From Microbacterium sp. 70-16 (lineage in GTDB: Bacteria > Actinomycetota > Actinomycetes > Actinomycetales > Microbacteriaceae), in contig NZ_MKTQ01000010.1 of the NCBI RefSeq assembly GCF_001898315.1, positions 222,678-286,677 on the forward strand: DNA of 64,000 nt, given 5' to 3'. Under the pieces are notes generated by a model. That model made no database searches, was not told the DNA's origin, and saw nothing but the letters and a program-made list of their open reading frames with translations. Positions 1-13,483 of the stretch are shown here, piece by piece. Both the position numbers and the translations under genes were made by a program. Position 1 is the first letter of the stretch. The number at the start of each line of letters is the position of its first letter.

Positions 1-3042
<3,042 letters not shown>

Positions 3043-3046
<4 letters not shown>

Positions 3047-4344
3047 AGGCCGGCGACCTCGTCGCCTCGGCGGTGACGAACACGTTCCGCTCGAAGACGC
3101 GCACGATCCTGACCATCCTCGCGATCTTCGTCGGCGCGTTCACGCTGACCGTCACGAATGGGCTCGGCACTGGGATCAACCGTTACATCGACGACACGGT
3201 GGCCTCGATCGGCGCGAGCGATGTCATGACCGTCACGAAGACCTCGGACTCGGCGACGGGCCTCGACTCGGGCCCCACCGAGTACGACCCCAACGCCATC
3301 AGCGCGGGAACGCCCGGGCCTGGCGGCGGCGGCACGGTGACGGCCCTCACCGACGACGACATCACGATGCTGCAGGGCATCGCGGGGGTCGAGCGGGTCG
3401 AGGCGACGAAGTCGATCAGCGCCGACTACATCCAGGCCGGCGACGGCACGAAGTGGGTGACGGGCGTCGGCTCGCTCATCCCGGGGCAATCGCTGCAGCT
3501 CGCCGCGGGTGAGGCGCCTGACGCCGACGCGACGGACCTCGAGGTCGCGATCCCCGACGCCCTCGTCGAACCGCTCGGCTTCGCGGATGCCGCCGACGCG
3601 ATCGGGCAGACCGTAACGATCGCCGTGACCGACGCCGTGCGCACGCAGCACACGGTCGAGGCGACCGTGACGGGCGTCAGCGAGCAGACCCTCGTGGGCG
3701 CGGGCTCGACCATCACGCCGAACGAGGCGCTGACCGACGAGCTGTTCACGCTGCAGAACACCGGCGTGCCGGCCGACCAGCAGGACCGCTACGCGAGCGC
3801 GAGTGTGTGGTTCGCCTCCGGCGCGACGGCCGCTCAGGTCGACGATCTGAAGACCGCACTGTCGGATGCCGGGTTCACCGGCACGACCGTCGAAGACCAG
3901 CTGGGCTCGTTCACGGCCGTCATCGACGCGATCGTGCTTGTGCTCAACGCGTTCGCGATCATCGCCCTGCTCGCGGCGAGCTTCGGCATCGTCAACACAC
4001 TGCTGATGAGCGTGCAGGAGCGCACGCGCGAGATCGGCCTCATGAAGGCGATGGGCATGGGCTCGGGCCGCGTGTTCTCGCTGTTCAGCCTCGAGGCGGT
4101 GTTCATCGGCTTCCTCGGCAGCGCGATCGGCGCCGGCGTCGGCATGCTCGTCGGCACGGCGGTGAGCTCGGCGCTCGCGCAGGGGCTGTTCTCCGACCTG
4201 CCGGGGCTGCAGCTGATCGCGTTCGACCCCGTGTCGATCGCGGTGATCATCCTCGTCGTGATGGCGATCGCGTTCCTCGCCGGGACGCTCCCCGCCGCCC
4301 GCGCCGCGCGCGCCGACCCCGTGGAGTCGCTCCGCTACGAGTGA
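3043..4344 (+). CDS. ABC transporter permease, FtsX/MacB-like
   Basis: N-terminal TM, large extracytoplasmic region, C-terminal FGIVNTLLMSVQERTREIGLMKAMGM motif. Confidence 0.92.
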
Positions 4345-4355
4345 CCCCCCGCGGC

Positions 4356-4394
4356 ACTCCCGGATTGATCCTCCTGGCGGATCAGTCCGGGAGT
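4356..4394. repeat. Short palindrome, family P6 copy 1
   Basis: actcccggattgatcc tcctggc ggatcagtccgggagt, ~16-bp arms. Confidence 0.85.
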
Positions 4395-4409
4395 GTGCGC
4401 GATCGCCGT

Positions 4410-4448
4410 GTTCCCGAACTGATCCTCCTGGCGGATCAGTTCGGGAAC
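4410..4448. repeat. Short palindrome, family P6 copy 2
   Basis: gttcccgaactgatcc tcctggc ggatcagttcgggaac, perfect 16-bp arms. Confidence 0.9.
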
Positions 4449-4573
4449 AGCCCGTGGATGGGGGTGGCGGCCATGGCGGCGGGCGATCGGTTGTATCGCC
4501 GTCGGGCGGTGTCGGGACGGGCGCGACGGCGCGAGAGTGGAGGGGCGCGCACGCGCGGGACGAGGAGGTCGCG

Positions 4574-5596
4574 ATGAGGATCGCACGCTGGGTGGGGTCG
4601 CATCCGGACGCTGCCAAGAGTGGCGACGGCGCGGATACCGCGGAGACGGGCCGCGTCGCGGGGTCCGTGTCGGAGGGCTTCGTGATCGACGATCGGGTCG
4701 TGCCGTTCCCAGGCGGTGCGACCGTCGCCGAGATCCTCGCCGGAGGGCTGGATGCCGCGCGTGCCGCGCTCGCCCAGGTCGACCCCACGGCCGGTGAGCC
4801 GCTGGCGAGCATCCGTCTGCTGGCGCCCGTGGTCCCGGTATCCCTCCGCGATTTCGTCGCGTTCGAAGAGCATGTCGAGGGCGTCAGCGCGAGCGTTGAC
4901 GGCGCGAGTGGCGTTGTCGCGGAGTGGTACGAGTACCCGACCTTCTACTTCACGAACACGCACACGATCTCCGGTCCGGGCGACGTGGTCGCCACGCCCG
5001 TGACCGAACGCCTGGACTTCGAGCTCGAGGTCGCGGTCGTCATCGGCGGGCCGGGAGGCGCGAACCTTGACGCCGATGCGGCATCCGCCGCGATTTTCGG
5101 CTACACGATCATGAACGACTGGTCAGCGCGCGACCTGCAGTCCCGCGAGATGAAGGTGCGCCTCGGGCCCGCCAAGGGCAAGGACTTCGGCACAACGCTC
5201 GGCCCCTGGATCGTCACAGCCGACGAGCTCGCCGGATACCTCGACGACGACGGATTCCTCGCCGTCCGCGCGGAGGTCTACGTGGGCGGGGAGCTGATCG
5301 GCGAAGACCTCGTCTCGAACGCCGGCTGGCCGTTCCCCGAGTTCGTCATGTACGCCGCGCGCAACTCGCGCGTCGTCGCGGGCGACGTGCTCGGCTCGGG
5401 AACGGTCGGGGGCGGCGGATGCCTCGGCGAGCTCTGGGGCCGCGCCGGCGCGCTGACCCCGCGGCCGCTGCGCGAGGGTGACGAGGTCCGCATGGTCATC
5501 GAGGGCATCGGCGAGCTCGTCAATACCGTGGGCGCGGCGGTGGCCGCCCCGCCGATCCCGCCGGCGCGCCCGCGTAGCCGCGCGCGGCGGCGCTAG
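4574..5596 (+). CDS. Fumarylacetoacetate hydrolase family protein
   Basis: FGYTIMNDWSARDLQSREMKVRLGPAKGKDFGTTLGPWIV FAH-fold motif. Confidence 0.88.
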   Translation: MRIARWVGSHPDAAKSGDGADTAETGRVAGSVSEGFVIDDRVVPFPGGATVAEILAGGLDAARAALAQVDPTAGEPLASIRLLAPVVPVSLRDFVAFEEHVEGVSASVDGASGVVAEWYEYPTFYFTNTHTISGPGDVVATPVTERLDFELEVAVVIGGPGGANLDADAASAAIFGYTIMNDWSARDLQSREMKVRLGPAKGKDFGTTLGPWIVTADELAGYLDDDGFLAVRAEVYVGGELIGEDLVSNAGWPFPEFVMYAARNSRVVAGDVLGSGTVGGGGCLGELWGRAGALTPRPLREGDEVRMVIEGIGELVNTVGAAVAAPPIPPARPRSRARRR

Positions 5597-5759
5597 CCGC
5601 CCGGCGCCGGCCGTCACGCGCAGACGCCGCATGACGGGATGCCGCAGTGTACGCATCGGCGAGCCGGGCGCAGGGTCCTGGCCCTCGCGTATATCTCGGG
5701 CACGCGCGCGGACCGCTACTGTGCAGGGCAACCCGAAGACGACGCCCGGAGGTCGTGCC

Positions 5760-7310
5760 ATGAGTGAGTTCGGATCCACCACGCCCATCCACCTCGAGCG
5801 CGCGGACGGCAAGGGCCTCGCCGCCGGCACCCTGGGCCTGTGGGGCTCGACCGTCATCGGCCTGGCATCCACTGCGCCCGTCTACTCGCTCGTCGCGACC
5901 CTCGGCTGGGTCGTGCTCGCCGTCGGCGGGCAGGCTCCGATCGCCTTCATCATCGCGTTCGTGCCGATGCTGTTCATCGCGTACGGGTATCGCGAGTTGA
6001 ACAACGAGGTACCCGACTGCGGCACGACCTTCACGTGGGGCACGAAGGCGTTCGGCCCGTGGGTGGGCTGGATGGGCGGGTGGGGCGTCGCCGTCGCCGG
6101 CATGGTCGTGCTCGCCAACCTCGCCCAGATCGCCTCCATCTACTTCTGGGCGATGTTCGGGCTCGAGTTCGAGAACAACGACTGGCGGATCATCCTCGTC
6201 GCCGTCTTCTTCATCGCGGCGATGACCTACATCAGTTGGCGCGGCGTCGAGATCGGCGAACGGATCCAGAACATCCTGCTGGCGATCCAGTACCTCGCCC
6301 TGATCGTCTTCGTGATCGCGGCGCTGTGGCAGTTCTTCGCGGGCACCGCGCCGAACCCCACGCCGTTCGACTGGGAGTGGATGAACCCGTTCGCGTTCAC
6401 CGACTGGCACGGGTTCACCGAGGCCGTGCTGCTGGCGCTGTTCATCTACTGGGGCTGGGACACGTGCCTCGCCCTCAACGAGGAGACGAAGGACCCCAAG
6501 CGGATCCCGGGCCTCGCGGCCCTGCTGACCTGCGTGCTGCTGCTCGTTACGTACGTCTCGGTCACGATCGCCGCGATGATGTACGCCGGCCTCGGCGAAG
6601 GCGGAGTGGGCCTCGGCAACGAAGCCAACGCCGACGACGTGTTCAGTGCGATCCGCGACGGACTGCTCGGCCCGTGGGGCTGGCTGCTCGTGATCGCCGT
6701 CCTCATCTCGGCGGTGTCGTCGACGCAGACGACGATCCTGCCGACCGCCCGCGGAACCCTCGCGATGGGCGTGTACCGGGCGCTGCCCGCGCGGTTCAAG
6801 GACGTCCACCCGAAGTACAAGACGCCGTCGTTCTCGACGCTGGTCATGGGTGTCGTGGCATCCGCGTACTACATCGGCATGACGCTGGTCAGCGACAACA
6901 TCCTGCAGGACTCGATCCTGTCGCTCGGCCTCGCGATCGCGTTCTACTACGCGATCACCGGTTACGCGTGCGTCTGGTACTACCGCCGCGACCTGTTCAC
7001 CTCGGCGCGGAACCTCTGGTTCAGGGGGATCTTCCCGCTGCTGGGGGCGGTGATGCTGACGTTCGCGTTCGTGCAGTCGGCGATCGACATGTACGACGTC
7101 GACTACGGCTACACGGTGCTGTTCGGCATCGGCGGCACGTTTGTCGTCGGCATCGGCGCACTGCTCGTCGGTGTCGTGCTGATGTTCGTCTGGTACCTGT
7201 TCCCGCGTTCGAAGCCGTTCTTCGACGGGCGCTCGCTCAACCGCGATACTCCGGTCATGGTGCCCGACGACACCGCCGACCTCACCCGCTCGATCGACGG
7301 GGGCATCTAG
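5760..7310 (+). CDS. APC-superfamily amino acid permease
   Basis: 12-TM hydrophobic profile, GTLGLWGSTVIGLASTAPVYSL N-terminus, SSTQTTILPTARGTLAMG. Confidence 0.88.
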   Translation: MSEFGSTTPIHLERADGKGLAAGTLGLWGSTVIGLASTAPVYSLVATLGWVVLAVGGQAPIAFIIAFVPMLFIAYGYRELNNEVPDCGTTFTWGTKAFGPWVGWMGGWGVAVAGMVVLANLAQIASIYFWAMFGLEFENNDWRIILVAVFFIAAMTYISWRGVEIGERIQNILLAIQYLALIVFVIAALWQFFAGTAPNPTPFDWEWMNPFAFTDWHGFTEAVLLALFIYWGWDTCLALNEETKDPKRIPGLAALLTCVLLLVTYVSVTIAAMMYAGLGEGGVGLGNEANADDVFSAIRDGLLGPWGWLLVIAVLISAVSSTQTTILPTARGTLAMGVYRALPARFKDVHPKYKTPSFSTLVMGVVASAYYIGMTLVSDNILQDSILSLGLAIAFYYAITGYACVWYYRRDLFTSARNLWFRGIFPLLGAVMLTFAFVQSAIDMYDVDYGYTVLFGIGGTFVVGIGALLVGVVLMFVWYLFPRSKPFFDGRSLNRDTPVMVPDDTADLTRSIDGGI

Positions 7311-7354
7311 CGGAAGTCGGGGCCGCCGCCGAGCCCGGTGCGAGGATGGATGCC

Positions 7355-8050
7355 ATGAGCATCCACCTCCTCACCGGCGCGGGTTCGGGCATCGGGCGGC
7401 TGCTCGCCGAGCGCCTGCACGCGCGCGGCGATGACCTCGTGCTGATCGCCCGCGACGACGACCGCGCGGCCGAGCTCGCCGCTGCCTTCCCCGGCGCGAC
7501 GACGGTATCCGCCGACCTCGCGCATCCCGAGCAGATCGCGCCCGCGCTTGCCGCGGCGGCGCTGCCCGCGCGCATCGACGCCGTGATCCACGCGGCGGGT
7601 GTCGTCGCGCTGGGCCCGGTCGCAGAGCTGCCGCTGGATGCCTGGACATCCCAGCTCATCGTCAACCTCGTCGCGCCGGCCGAGCTCACCCGCGCTGTCC
7701 TGCCGCGGGTGCGCGCCGCGCACGGCCAGATCGTCTTCGTCAATTCGGGCGCGGGACTCACCGCCCATCCGGACTGGGGGGCGTACGCCGCCTCCAAACA
7801 TGGGCTGAAGGCGCTCGCCGACGCCCTGCGCGGCGAGGAGGCCGCGCACGGCGTGCGTGTCACGACCGTCTACCCCGGACGCACCGCGACGCCGATGCAG
7901 GCCGAGGTCCACGCGCAGGAGGGGTCTGACTACGACCCGTCACGGTGGATCGACCCGGCCTCCGTCGTGACGGCGATCCTCACAGCGCTCGACCTGCCGC
8001 GCGACGCCGTGATCTCCGACCTCAGCGTGCGCCCGGGGCCGCGCGGCTGA
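7355..8050 (+). CDS. Short-chain dehydrogenase/reductase
   Basis: TGAGSGIGR nucleotide-binding motif, NSGAG, YAASKHGLK active-site motif. Confidence 0.9.
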   Translation: MSIHLLTGAGSGIGRLLAERLHARGDDLVLIARDDDRAAELAAAFPGATTVSADLAHPEQIAPALAAAALPARIDAVIHAAGVVALGPVAELPLDAWTSQLIVNLVAPAELTRAVLPRVRAAHGQIVFVNSGAGLTAHPDWGAYAASKHGLKALADALRGEEAAHGVRVTTVYPGRTATPMQAEVHAQEGSDYDPSRWIDPASVVTAILTALDLPRDAVISDLSVRPGPRG

Positions 8051-8070
8051 CGCGCGGCTGTCGGTTCGTG

Positions 8071-8544
8071 ATGGGCGGGACGGATGCCGCGGCGCTGTTC
8101 GACGCCGTGCGTGCGCGCCTCGCGGGGCATCCGCGTGAACGGCTCGGCGAGTGGGCGTTGTCGCGGCGAGTGCTGGGGTTCGGGCGCGCCCCGCGCATCG
8201 TGCCGGTCGGCGAGGCGTGGCATGTCGGCGTGCTGCTGATCGGGGATGGCGCTGTCTACGCGACCGCAGAAGTGCTGCGCGCCCGCACCGAAGCTGTGCG
8301 CGGGTACACCGCGCAGGCGCAGCGCGAGCGCTCCGAGCGCGCCGCGGCCGCTGCCCGCGGAGGCTTCGCCGACGGCGAGGTGCTGCACCTGGGTTTCGCC
8401 GCGATCGACCTCGCGGCGCTCGCGCGTGGCGAGGCATCAGGCCCGCTGTCGCTTGCCGGGGGCATCCCGCACGTGCGCTGGAGCGCGACCGGCGCCCCGC
8501 GCCCCCTCGCCGCCTACCTCGACGAGCAGCTCGACCTGCGGTGA
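8071..8544 (+). CDS. Conserved hypothetical protein
   Basis: Frame-consistent ORF with high GC3; no motif recognised. Confidence 0.65.
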   Translation: MGGTDAAALFDAVRARLAGHPRERLGEWALSRRVLGFGRAPRIVPVGEAWHVGVLLIGDGAVYATAEVLRARTEAVRGYTAQAQRERSERAAAAARGGFADGEVLHLGFAAIDLAALARGEASGPLSLAGGIPHVRWSATGAPRPLAAYLDEQLDLR

Positions 8545-8675
8545 TGCGCGGGCGCCGCGCTCACCCTGCCCCACGAGCGCTGCACGCTCGGCACTCGATC
8601 ACCGGTAGAGCTGATCTCGACCACCGCCGCGGCGGCGGGGTGTCTAGGCTGATGTCGACGACCAGGAGAGTGCAC

Positions 8676-10892
8676 ATGCAGATTTGGCCCGGTTCCGCGT
8701 ATCCCCTGGGTGCGACCTTCGACGGCAGTGGTACCAATTTCGCGTTGTTCAGCGAGGGCGCCGAGCGGGTCGAGCTGTGCCTGTTCGGTGATCGCGGCAA
8801 GGAGACGCGCGTCGAGCTGCGCGACGTCGATGCCCACGTGTGGCACGCGTACCTGCCGACGGTCCAGCCGGGGCAGCGCTACGGCTACCGCGTGTACGGG
8901 CCCAACGATCCCGAGAACGGGCAGCGGTTCAACCCGAACAAGTTGCTGCTCGACCCCTACGCGAAGGCCGTCGAGGGCCAGGTCGAGTGGGGCCAGTCGG
9001 TGTTCGGCTACAACTTCGGCGATCCCGACTCGCGCAACGACGACGACTCCGCGCAGGCGATGATGAAGGGCGTCGTGATCAACCCGTTCTTCGACTGGGC
9101 GGGCGACCGGCAGCCGAAGACGCCCTACGCCGAGAGCGTCATCTACGAGGCGCACGTGAAGGGGCTCACCGAGCGGCACCCGGACATTCCGGAGGAGATC
9201 CGCGGGACGTACAGCGCGATCGCGCATCCAGTCATCATCGAGCACCTCAAGCGCATCGGCGTGACGGCGATCGAACTCATGCCGGTGCACCAGTTCGTCA
9301 ACGACTCGACGCTCCAGGAGAAGGGGCTGTCGAACTACTGGGGCTACAACACGATCGCCTTCCTCGCACCGCAGAACACATACTCCTCGGCCGGCCAGCG
9401 CGGCCAGCAGGTGCAGGAGTTCAAGGGGATGGTGCGGGCCCTGCACGCGGCAGGCATCGAGGTCATCCTCGACGTCGTGTACAACCACACCGCCGAAGGC
9501 AACCACCTGGGGCCGACCCTGTCGATGCGCGGCATCGACAACGAGGCCTACTACCGCCTCGAAGAGACCGACAAGCGCTACTACACCGACTACACCGGCA
9601 CGGGCAACAGCATGAACGTCGGCAACCCGCACACGCTGCAGCTCATCATGGACTCGCTGCGCTACTGGGTGCTCGAGATGCACGTCGACGGATTCCGGTT
9701 CGACCTCGCGGCGACCCTCGCGCGCGAGTTCTACGAGGTCGACCGCCTCGCGGCGTTCTTCGAGATCGTCCAGCAGGATCCGGTGGTCAGTCAGGTCAAG
9801 CTCATCGCCGAGCCGTGGGACCTCGGCCCCGGCGGCTACCAGGTCGGCAACTTCCCGCCGCAGTGGACGGAGTGGAACGGCAAGTACCGCGACACCGTGC
9901 GCGACTTCTGGCGCGGCGAGCCTTCGACGCTCGGCGAGTTCGCGTCGCGACTGACGGGATCGGCCGATCTCTACGAGCACGACGGCCGCAGCCCCGTGGC
10001 ATCCATCAACTTCGTCACGGCGCACGACGGCTTCACGCTGCGCGATCTCGTGTCGTACAACGAGAAGCACAACGAAGCCAACGGCGAGCAGAACAACGAC
10101 GGCGAATCGCACAACCGCTCGTGGAACTGCGGCGTCGAAGGCCCGACCGACGACCCCGCCGTCTTGGCGCTGCGCGCGCGGCAGCAACGCAACTTCCTCG
10201 CGACGCTGCTGATCAGCCAGGGCGTCCCGATGATCAGCCACGGCGACGAGCTCGGCCGCACGCAGGGCGGCAACAACAACGGCTACGCGCAGGACAACGA
10301 GATCACGTGGGTCGACTGGGAGCACATCGACCAGCCGCTCATCGAGTTCACCGCCGCCCTCACCCGCCTGCGCCGCGAGCATCCGACGTTCCGGCGCAGC
10401 CGCTTCTTCAACGGGCGGCCGGTGCGGCGTGAAGAGGGCGCGCCCATTCCCGACATCGCCTGGCTGCGGCCGGACGGCACCGAGATGCAGCCGGAGGATT
10501 GGGAGTCGGGCTTCGGCCGCGCGATCGCGGTCTTCCTCAACGGCGGCGGCATCCGCGAGCGCGACCGGCGCGGCGAGGAGATCACCGACCGGCATTTCTT
10601 CATCCTGTTCAACGCGGGTGACGACGACGTCGAGTTCACGATCCCGCGCGCCGAGTACAGTCCGCGGTGGGAGGTCATCATCGACACGGCCGGCCAGCTC
10701 GCCGATACCGTCGTGCTCAGCGGCGGCGACACGATCGACGTTCCCGCCCGTTCGCTCCTCGTCGTGCGTGATCACGAGCAGGATGCCCCCGAGACCGGGC
10801 ACACCGTCGCGGCGTCCCTGGCCGCCCTGACGAGCCCGATCGACATCGTGCCCTCGCCGGCGCCGCAGGCCGAGCTGCCGCACGTCCGATAG
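8676..10892 (+). CDS. glgX: Glycogen debranching enzyme GlgX/TreX
   Basis: MQIWPGSAYPLGATFDGSGTNFALFSEGA; DGFRFDLAATLAREF; SHGDELGRTQGGNNNGYAQDNEITWVDWE; RBS aggag upstream. Confidence 0.95.
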   Translation: MQIWPGSAYPLGATFDGSGTNFALFSEGAERVELCLFGDRGKETRVELRDVDAHVWHAYLPTVQPGQRYGYRVYGPNDPENGQRFNPNKLLLDPYAKAVEGQVEWGQSVFGYNFGDPDSRNDDDSAQAMMKGVVINPFFDWAGDRQPKTPYAESVIYEAHVKGLTERHPDIPEEIRGTYSAIAHPVIIEHLKRIGVTAIELMPVHQFVNDSTLQEKGLSNYWGYNTIAFLAPQNTYSSAGQRGQQVQEFKGMVRALHAAGIEVILDVVYNHTAEGNHLGPTLSMRGIDNEAYYRLEETDKRYYTDYTGTGNSMNVGNPHTLQLIMDSLRYWVLEMHVDGFRFDLAATLAREFYEVDRLAAFFEIVQQDPVVSQVKLIAEPWDLGPGGYQVGNFPPQWTEWNGKYRDTVRDFWRGEPSTLGEFASRLTGSADLYEHDGRSPVASINFVTAHDGFTLRDLVSYNEKHNEANGEQNNDGESHNRSWNCGVEGPTDDPAVLALRARQQRNFLATLLISQGVPMISHGDELGRTQGGNNNGYAQDNEITWVDWEHIDQPLIEFTAALTRLRREHPTFRRSRFFNGRPVRREEGAPIPDIAWLRPDGTEMQPEDWESGFGRAIAVFLNGGGIRERDRRGEEITDRHFFILFNAGDDDVEFTIPRAEYSPRWEVIIDTAGQLADTVVLSGGDTIDVPARSLLVVRDHEQDAPETGHTVAASLAALTSPIDIVPSPAPQAELPHVR

Positions 10893-10927
10893 TCCCGAAC
10901 TGATCCGCTCAGAGAATCAATCCGGGA
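10893..10927. repeat. Short palindrome, family P6 copy 3 (degenerate)
   Basis: tcccgaactgatccgctcagagaatcaatccggga, directly after the glgX stop and before treY. Confidence 0.75.
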
Positions 10928-10934
10928 GCAGCTG

Positions 10935-13367
10935 ATGAGCGACCGCCGACCATCCATCCCGTCCTCGACGTACCGGCTGCAGGTGCACGCCGGATTCGAT
11001 CTGGATGCCGCGGCGGACGTCACCGGCTATCTGAGCGACCTCGGCGTCGGCTGGGCGTATCTCTCGCCGATCCTGCAGTCGGCGCAGGGTTCGATGCACG
11101 GGTACGACGTCGTCGATCCGACCCGCGTCGACGAGGCGCGCGGGGGTGCGGCGGGGCTCGAGCGGTTCTCGGCCGCGGCGCGTTCGGCGCGGCTCGGTGT
11201 GCTCGTCGACATCGTGCCGAATCATCAGGGTGTCGCGGATCCGCAGCAGAATCCTTGGTGGTGGGACGTGCTCGCCCACGGCGAGGCGTCGCGGTACGCG
11301 GCATCCTTCGACATCGACTGGGCCTACGGCGACGGGCGCGTGCGGCTGCCGGTGCTCGGCGGCGAGCTCGACGACGTCGTCGCGGCGGGGGAGATCACCG
11401 TCGCACCGCCCGAGACGGATGCCGAGTTCGGCACCGCCCGGTACTACGACCTCGTGCTGCCGCTCGCACCGGGGACGGCTCCGCTGCACGCGACGGCGGA
11501 TGCCGCGGCGGTGCGCGACGTGCTCGCGCGCCAGCACTGGGAGCTCGGCTTCTGGCGCCGCGAGGCGCGGCTGCTGAACTACCGGCGCTTCTTCACCGTG
11601 ACCTCGCTCGCGGGCGTGCGTGTCGAAGTTCCGGCCGTCTTCGACTCGACGCACGTCGAGATCGTCCGCTGGCTGCGCGAGGGCCTCGTCGACGGCTTGC
11701 GCATCGACCACCCCGACGGCCTCGCCGACCCCGGCGGCTACCTCGACCGCCTCGCCGCGGTGGCAGACCGGTCGTTGAGCGAGGAGCGCAGCGACGAGAC
11801 GAAACGCCCCTACGTGGTCGTAGAAAAGATTCTCGAACCGGGCGAGTCGCTGCCCGGGTGGTGGGCGACCGACGGCACGACGGGGTACGACGCGCTCGGC
11901 GAGATCGAGCGGGTGCTCGTCGACCCCGCGGGGGTCTGGCAGCTCACCGCGATCGACACCGACCTGCGCGGGGCTCCGGCCGACTGGGCCGCGATGATCG
12001 CCGGCACCAAGCGCGACATCGCCGACACGGCGCAGGCGGCCGAGGTGCGGCGCATCATCCACGCGATCCCGGACGGCTACGGCGGCACGTTCGAAGAGGA
12101 TGCCTTCGCGCGCGATGCGATCGCCGAACTGCTCGCCGCGTTCGCGGTGTACCGCGCGTACCTGCCGGCCGGGCGCGAGCATCTCGAGCAGGCGGTGGCC
12201 GCGGCATCCGCTCGTCGCCCCGACATCGCCGACGATATCGAATCCGTCGCGCGGCTGATCCTGCGCGACCCGCGCGGCGAGTTCGCGACGCGGTTCATGC
12301 AGACGACCGGTCCCGTGATGGCGAAGGGCGTCGAGGATCGGGCGTTCTACCGGTACAGCCGGCTGACGTCGCTCAACGAGGTGGGCGGCGATCCGTCGCG
12401 CTTCGCGCTGTCGGTGCCGCGGTTCCACGAGGCATTCGCGCGGCGGCAGGCATCGTGGCCGCACACGATGACGACGCTCACCACGCACGACACGAAGCGC
12501 TCGGAAGACGCGCGGGCGCGCCTCGACGTGCTGGCCGAGGTGCCCGAGCGCTGGCGCGACGTGCTCGCGCAGCTGCGCGGGTTCGCGAGCACCGGCGACG
12601 GCCCGCTCGACAACCTGCTTTGGCAGGCCATCATCGGCGCGTGGCCCGCACTGGCCCCCGAGCTTGTCGAAGGGCTCGCCGCCCGCCTGCACGGCTACGC
12701 CGAGAAGGCGGCCCGCGAAGCGGCGACCGGGACGAGCTGGGAGTCTCCGGATGCCGCGTTCGAGGCCGGCGTGCACGCGCTCGTCGACGCCGCGGTCGGG
12801 CCCGCCCGCCCTGTCGTCGAGGCGTTCGTCGCCGAGATCACCGCGTCCGGCTGGTCGAACTCGCTGTCGGCGAAGCTGCTGCAGCTCGCCGGCCCGGGCA
12901 TGCCCGACGTGTACCAGGGCACCGAGCTGTGGGATCACTCGCTCGTCGACCCCGACAACCGCCGCCCCGTCGACTACGACGTGCGCCGCAGCCTGCTCGC
13001 TCGGCTCGACGAGGGCTGGCTGCCGCCCGTCGACGCGTCCGGCGCGGCGAAGCTGTTGCTCGTCTCCCGTGCGCTGCGGCTGCGCCGCGACCGTCCCGAG
13101 CTGTTCACGCGCTACGCGCCGCTCGAGACCGTCGGCGGGGCATCCACTCACGCCATCGCGTTCGACCGCGGCGGCGCGATCGCCGTCGCGACGCGGCTTC
13201 CCGTCGGCCTTGCCGGCCGTGGCGGCTGGGCGGATGCCGCGGTCATGCTCCCGGCCGGCCGGTGGCGCGACGAGCTGACCGGGCGCATCGCCACGGCCGG
13301 GCCCACGGGACTGGCACTCGCGGCGCTGCTGAGCGACTACCCGGTTGCGCTGCTCGTGCGGGCGTGA
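10935..13367 (+). CDS. treY: Malto-oligosyltrehalose synthase
   Basis: STYRLQVHAGFDLDAAADVTGYLSDLGVGWAYLSPIL; DIVPNHQGV; GLRIDHPDGLADP; LTTHDTKRSEDARARL. Confidence 0.95.
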   Translation: MSDRRPSIPSSTYRLQVHAGFDLDAAADVTGYLSDLGVGWAYLSPILQSAQGSMHGYDVVDPTRVDEARGGAAGLERFSAAARSARLGVLVDIVPNHQGVADPQQNPWWWDVLAHGEASRYAASFDIDWAYGDGRVRLPVLGGELDDVVAAGEITVAPPETDAEFGTARYYDLVLPLAPGTAPLHATADAAAVRDVLARQHWELGFWRREARLLNYRRFFTVTSLAGVRVEVPAVFDSTHVEIVRWLREGLVDGLRIDHPDGLADPGGYLDRLAAVADRSLSEERSDETKRPYVVVEKILEPGESLPGWWATDGTTGYDALGEIERVLVDPAGVWQLTAIDTDLRGAPADWAAMIAGTKRDIADTAQAAEVRRIIHAIPDGYGGTFEEDAFARDAIAELLAAFAVYRAYLPAGREHLEQAVAAASARRPDIADDIESVARLILRDPRGEFATRFMQTTGPVMAKGVEDRAFYRYSRLTSLNEVGGDPSRFALSVPRFHEAFARRQASWPHTMTTLTTHDTKRSEDARARLDVLAEVPERWRDVLAQLRGFASTGDGPLDNLLWQAIIGAWPALAPELVEGLAARLHGYAEKAAREAATGTSWESPDAAFEAGVHALVDAAVGPARPVVEAFVAEITASGWSNSLSAKLLQLAGPGMPDVYQGTELWDHSLVDPDNRRPVDYDVRRSLLARLDEGWLPPVDASGAAKLLLVSRALRLRRDRPELFTRYAPLETVGGASTHAIAFDRGGAIAVATRLPVGLAGRGGWADAAVMLPAGRWRDELTGRIATAGPTGLALAALLSDYPVALLVRA
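11770..11806. repeat. In-frame interspersed repeat in treY (GGTCGTTGAGCGAGNAGCGCAGCGACGAGACGAAACG type)
   Basis: ggtcgttgagcgaggagcgcagcgacgagacgaaacg encodes ...RSLSEERSDETKR just before PYVVVEKIL. Confidence 0.6.
12651..12678. repeat. In-frame PEPVEG-type repeat in treY
   Basis: ctggcccccgagcttgtcgaagggctcg encodes LAPELVEGL; same core as copies in treZ and lhr. Confidence 0.6.
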
Positions 13368-13375
13368 GCGCGCGC

Positions 13376-13463
13376 CCGCAATAACTCAGGAGTTCCGCGC
13401 CGTCCGCGGCTCGAAACCGGCGTTTGCGGCAGTTCAGCGACCGTTGTTCCTGAGTTATTGCGG
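13376..13463. repeat. Intergenic palindromic element, family P1 copy 1
   Basis: ccgcaataactcagga ... tcctgagttattgcgg, perfect 16-bp arms, ~56-nt interior. Confidence 0.92.
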
Positions 13464-13483
13464 TGGGGCGGCAGGATGGGGGC

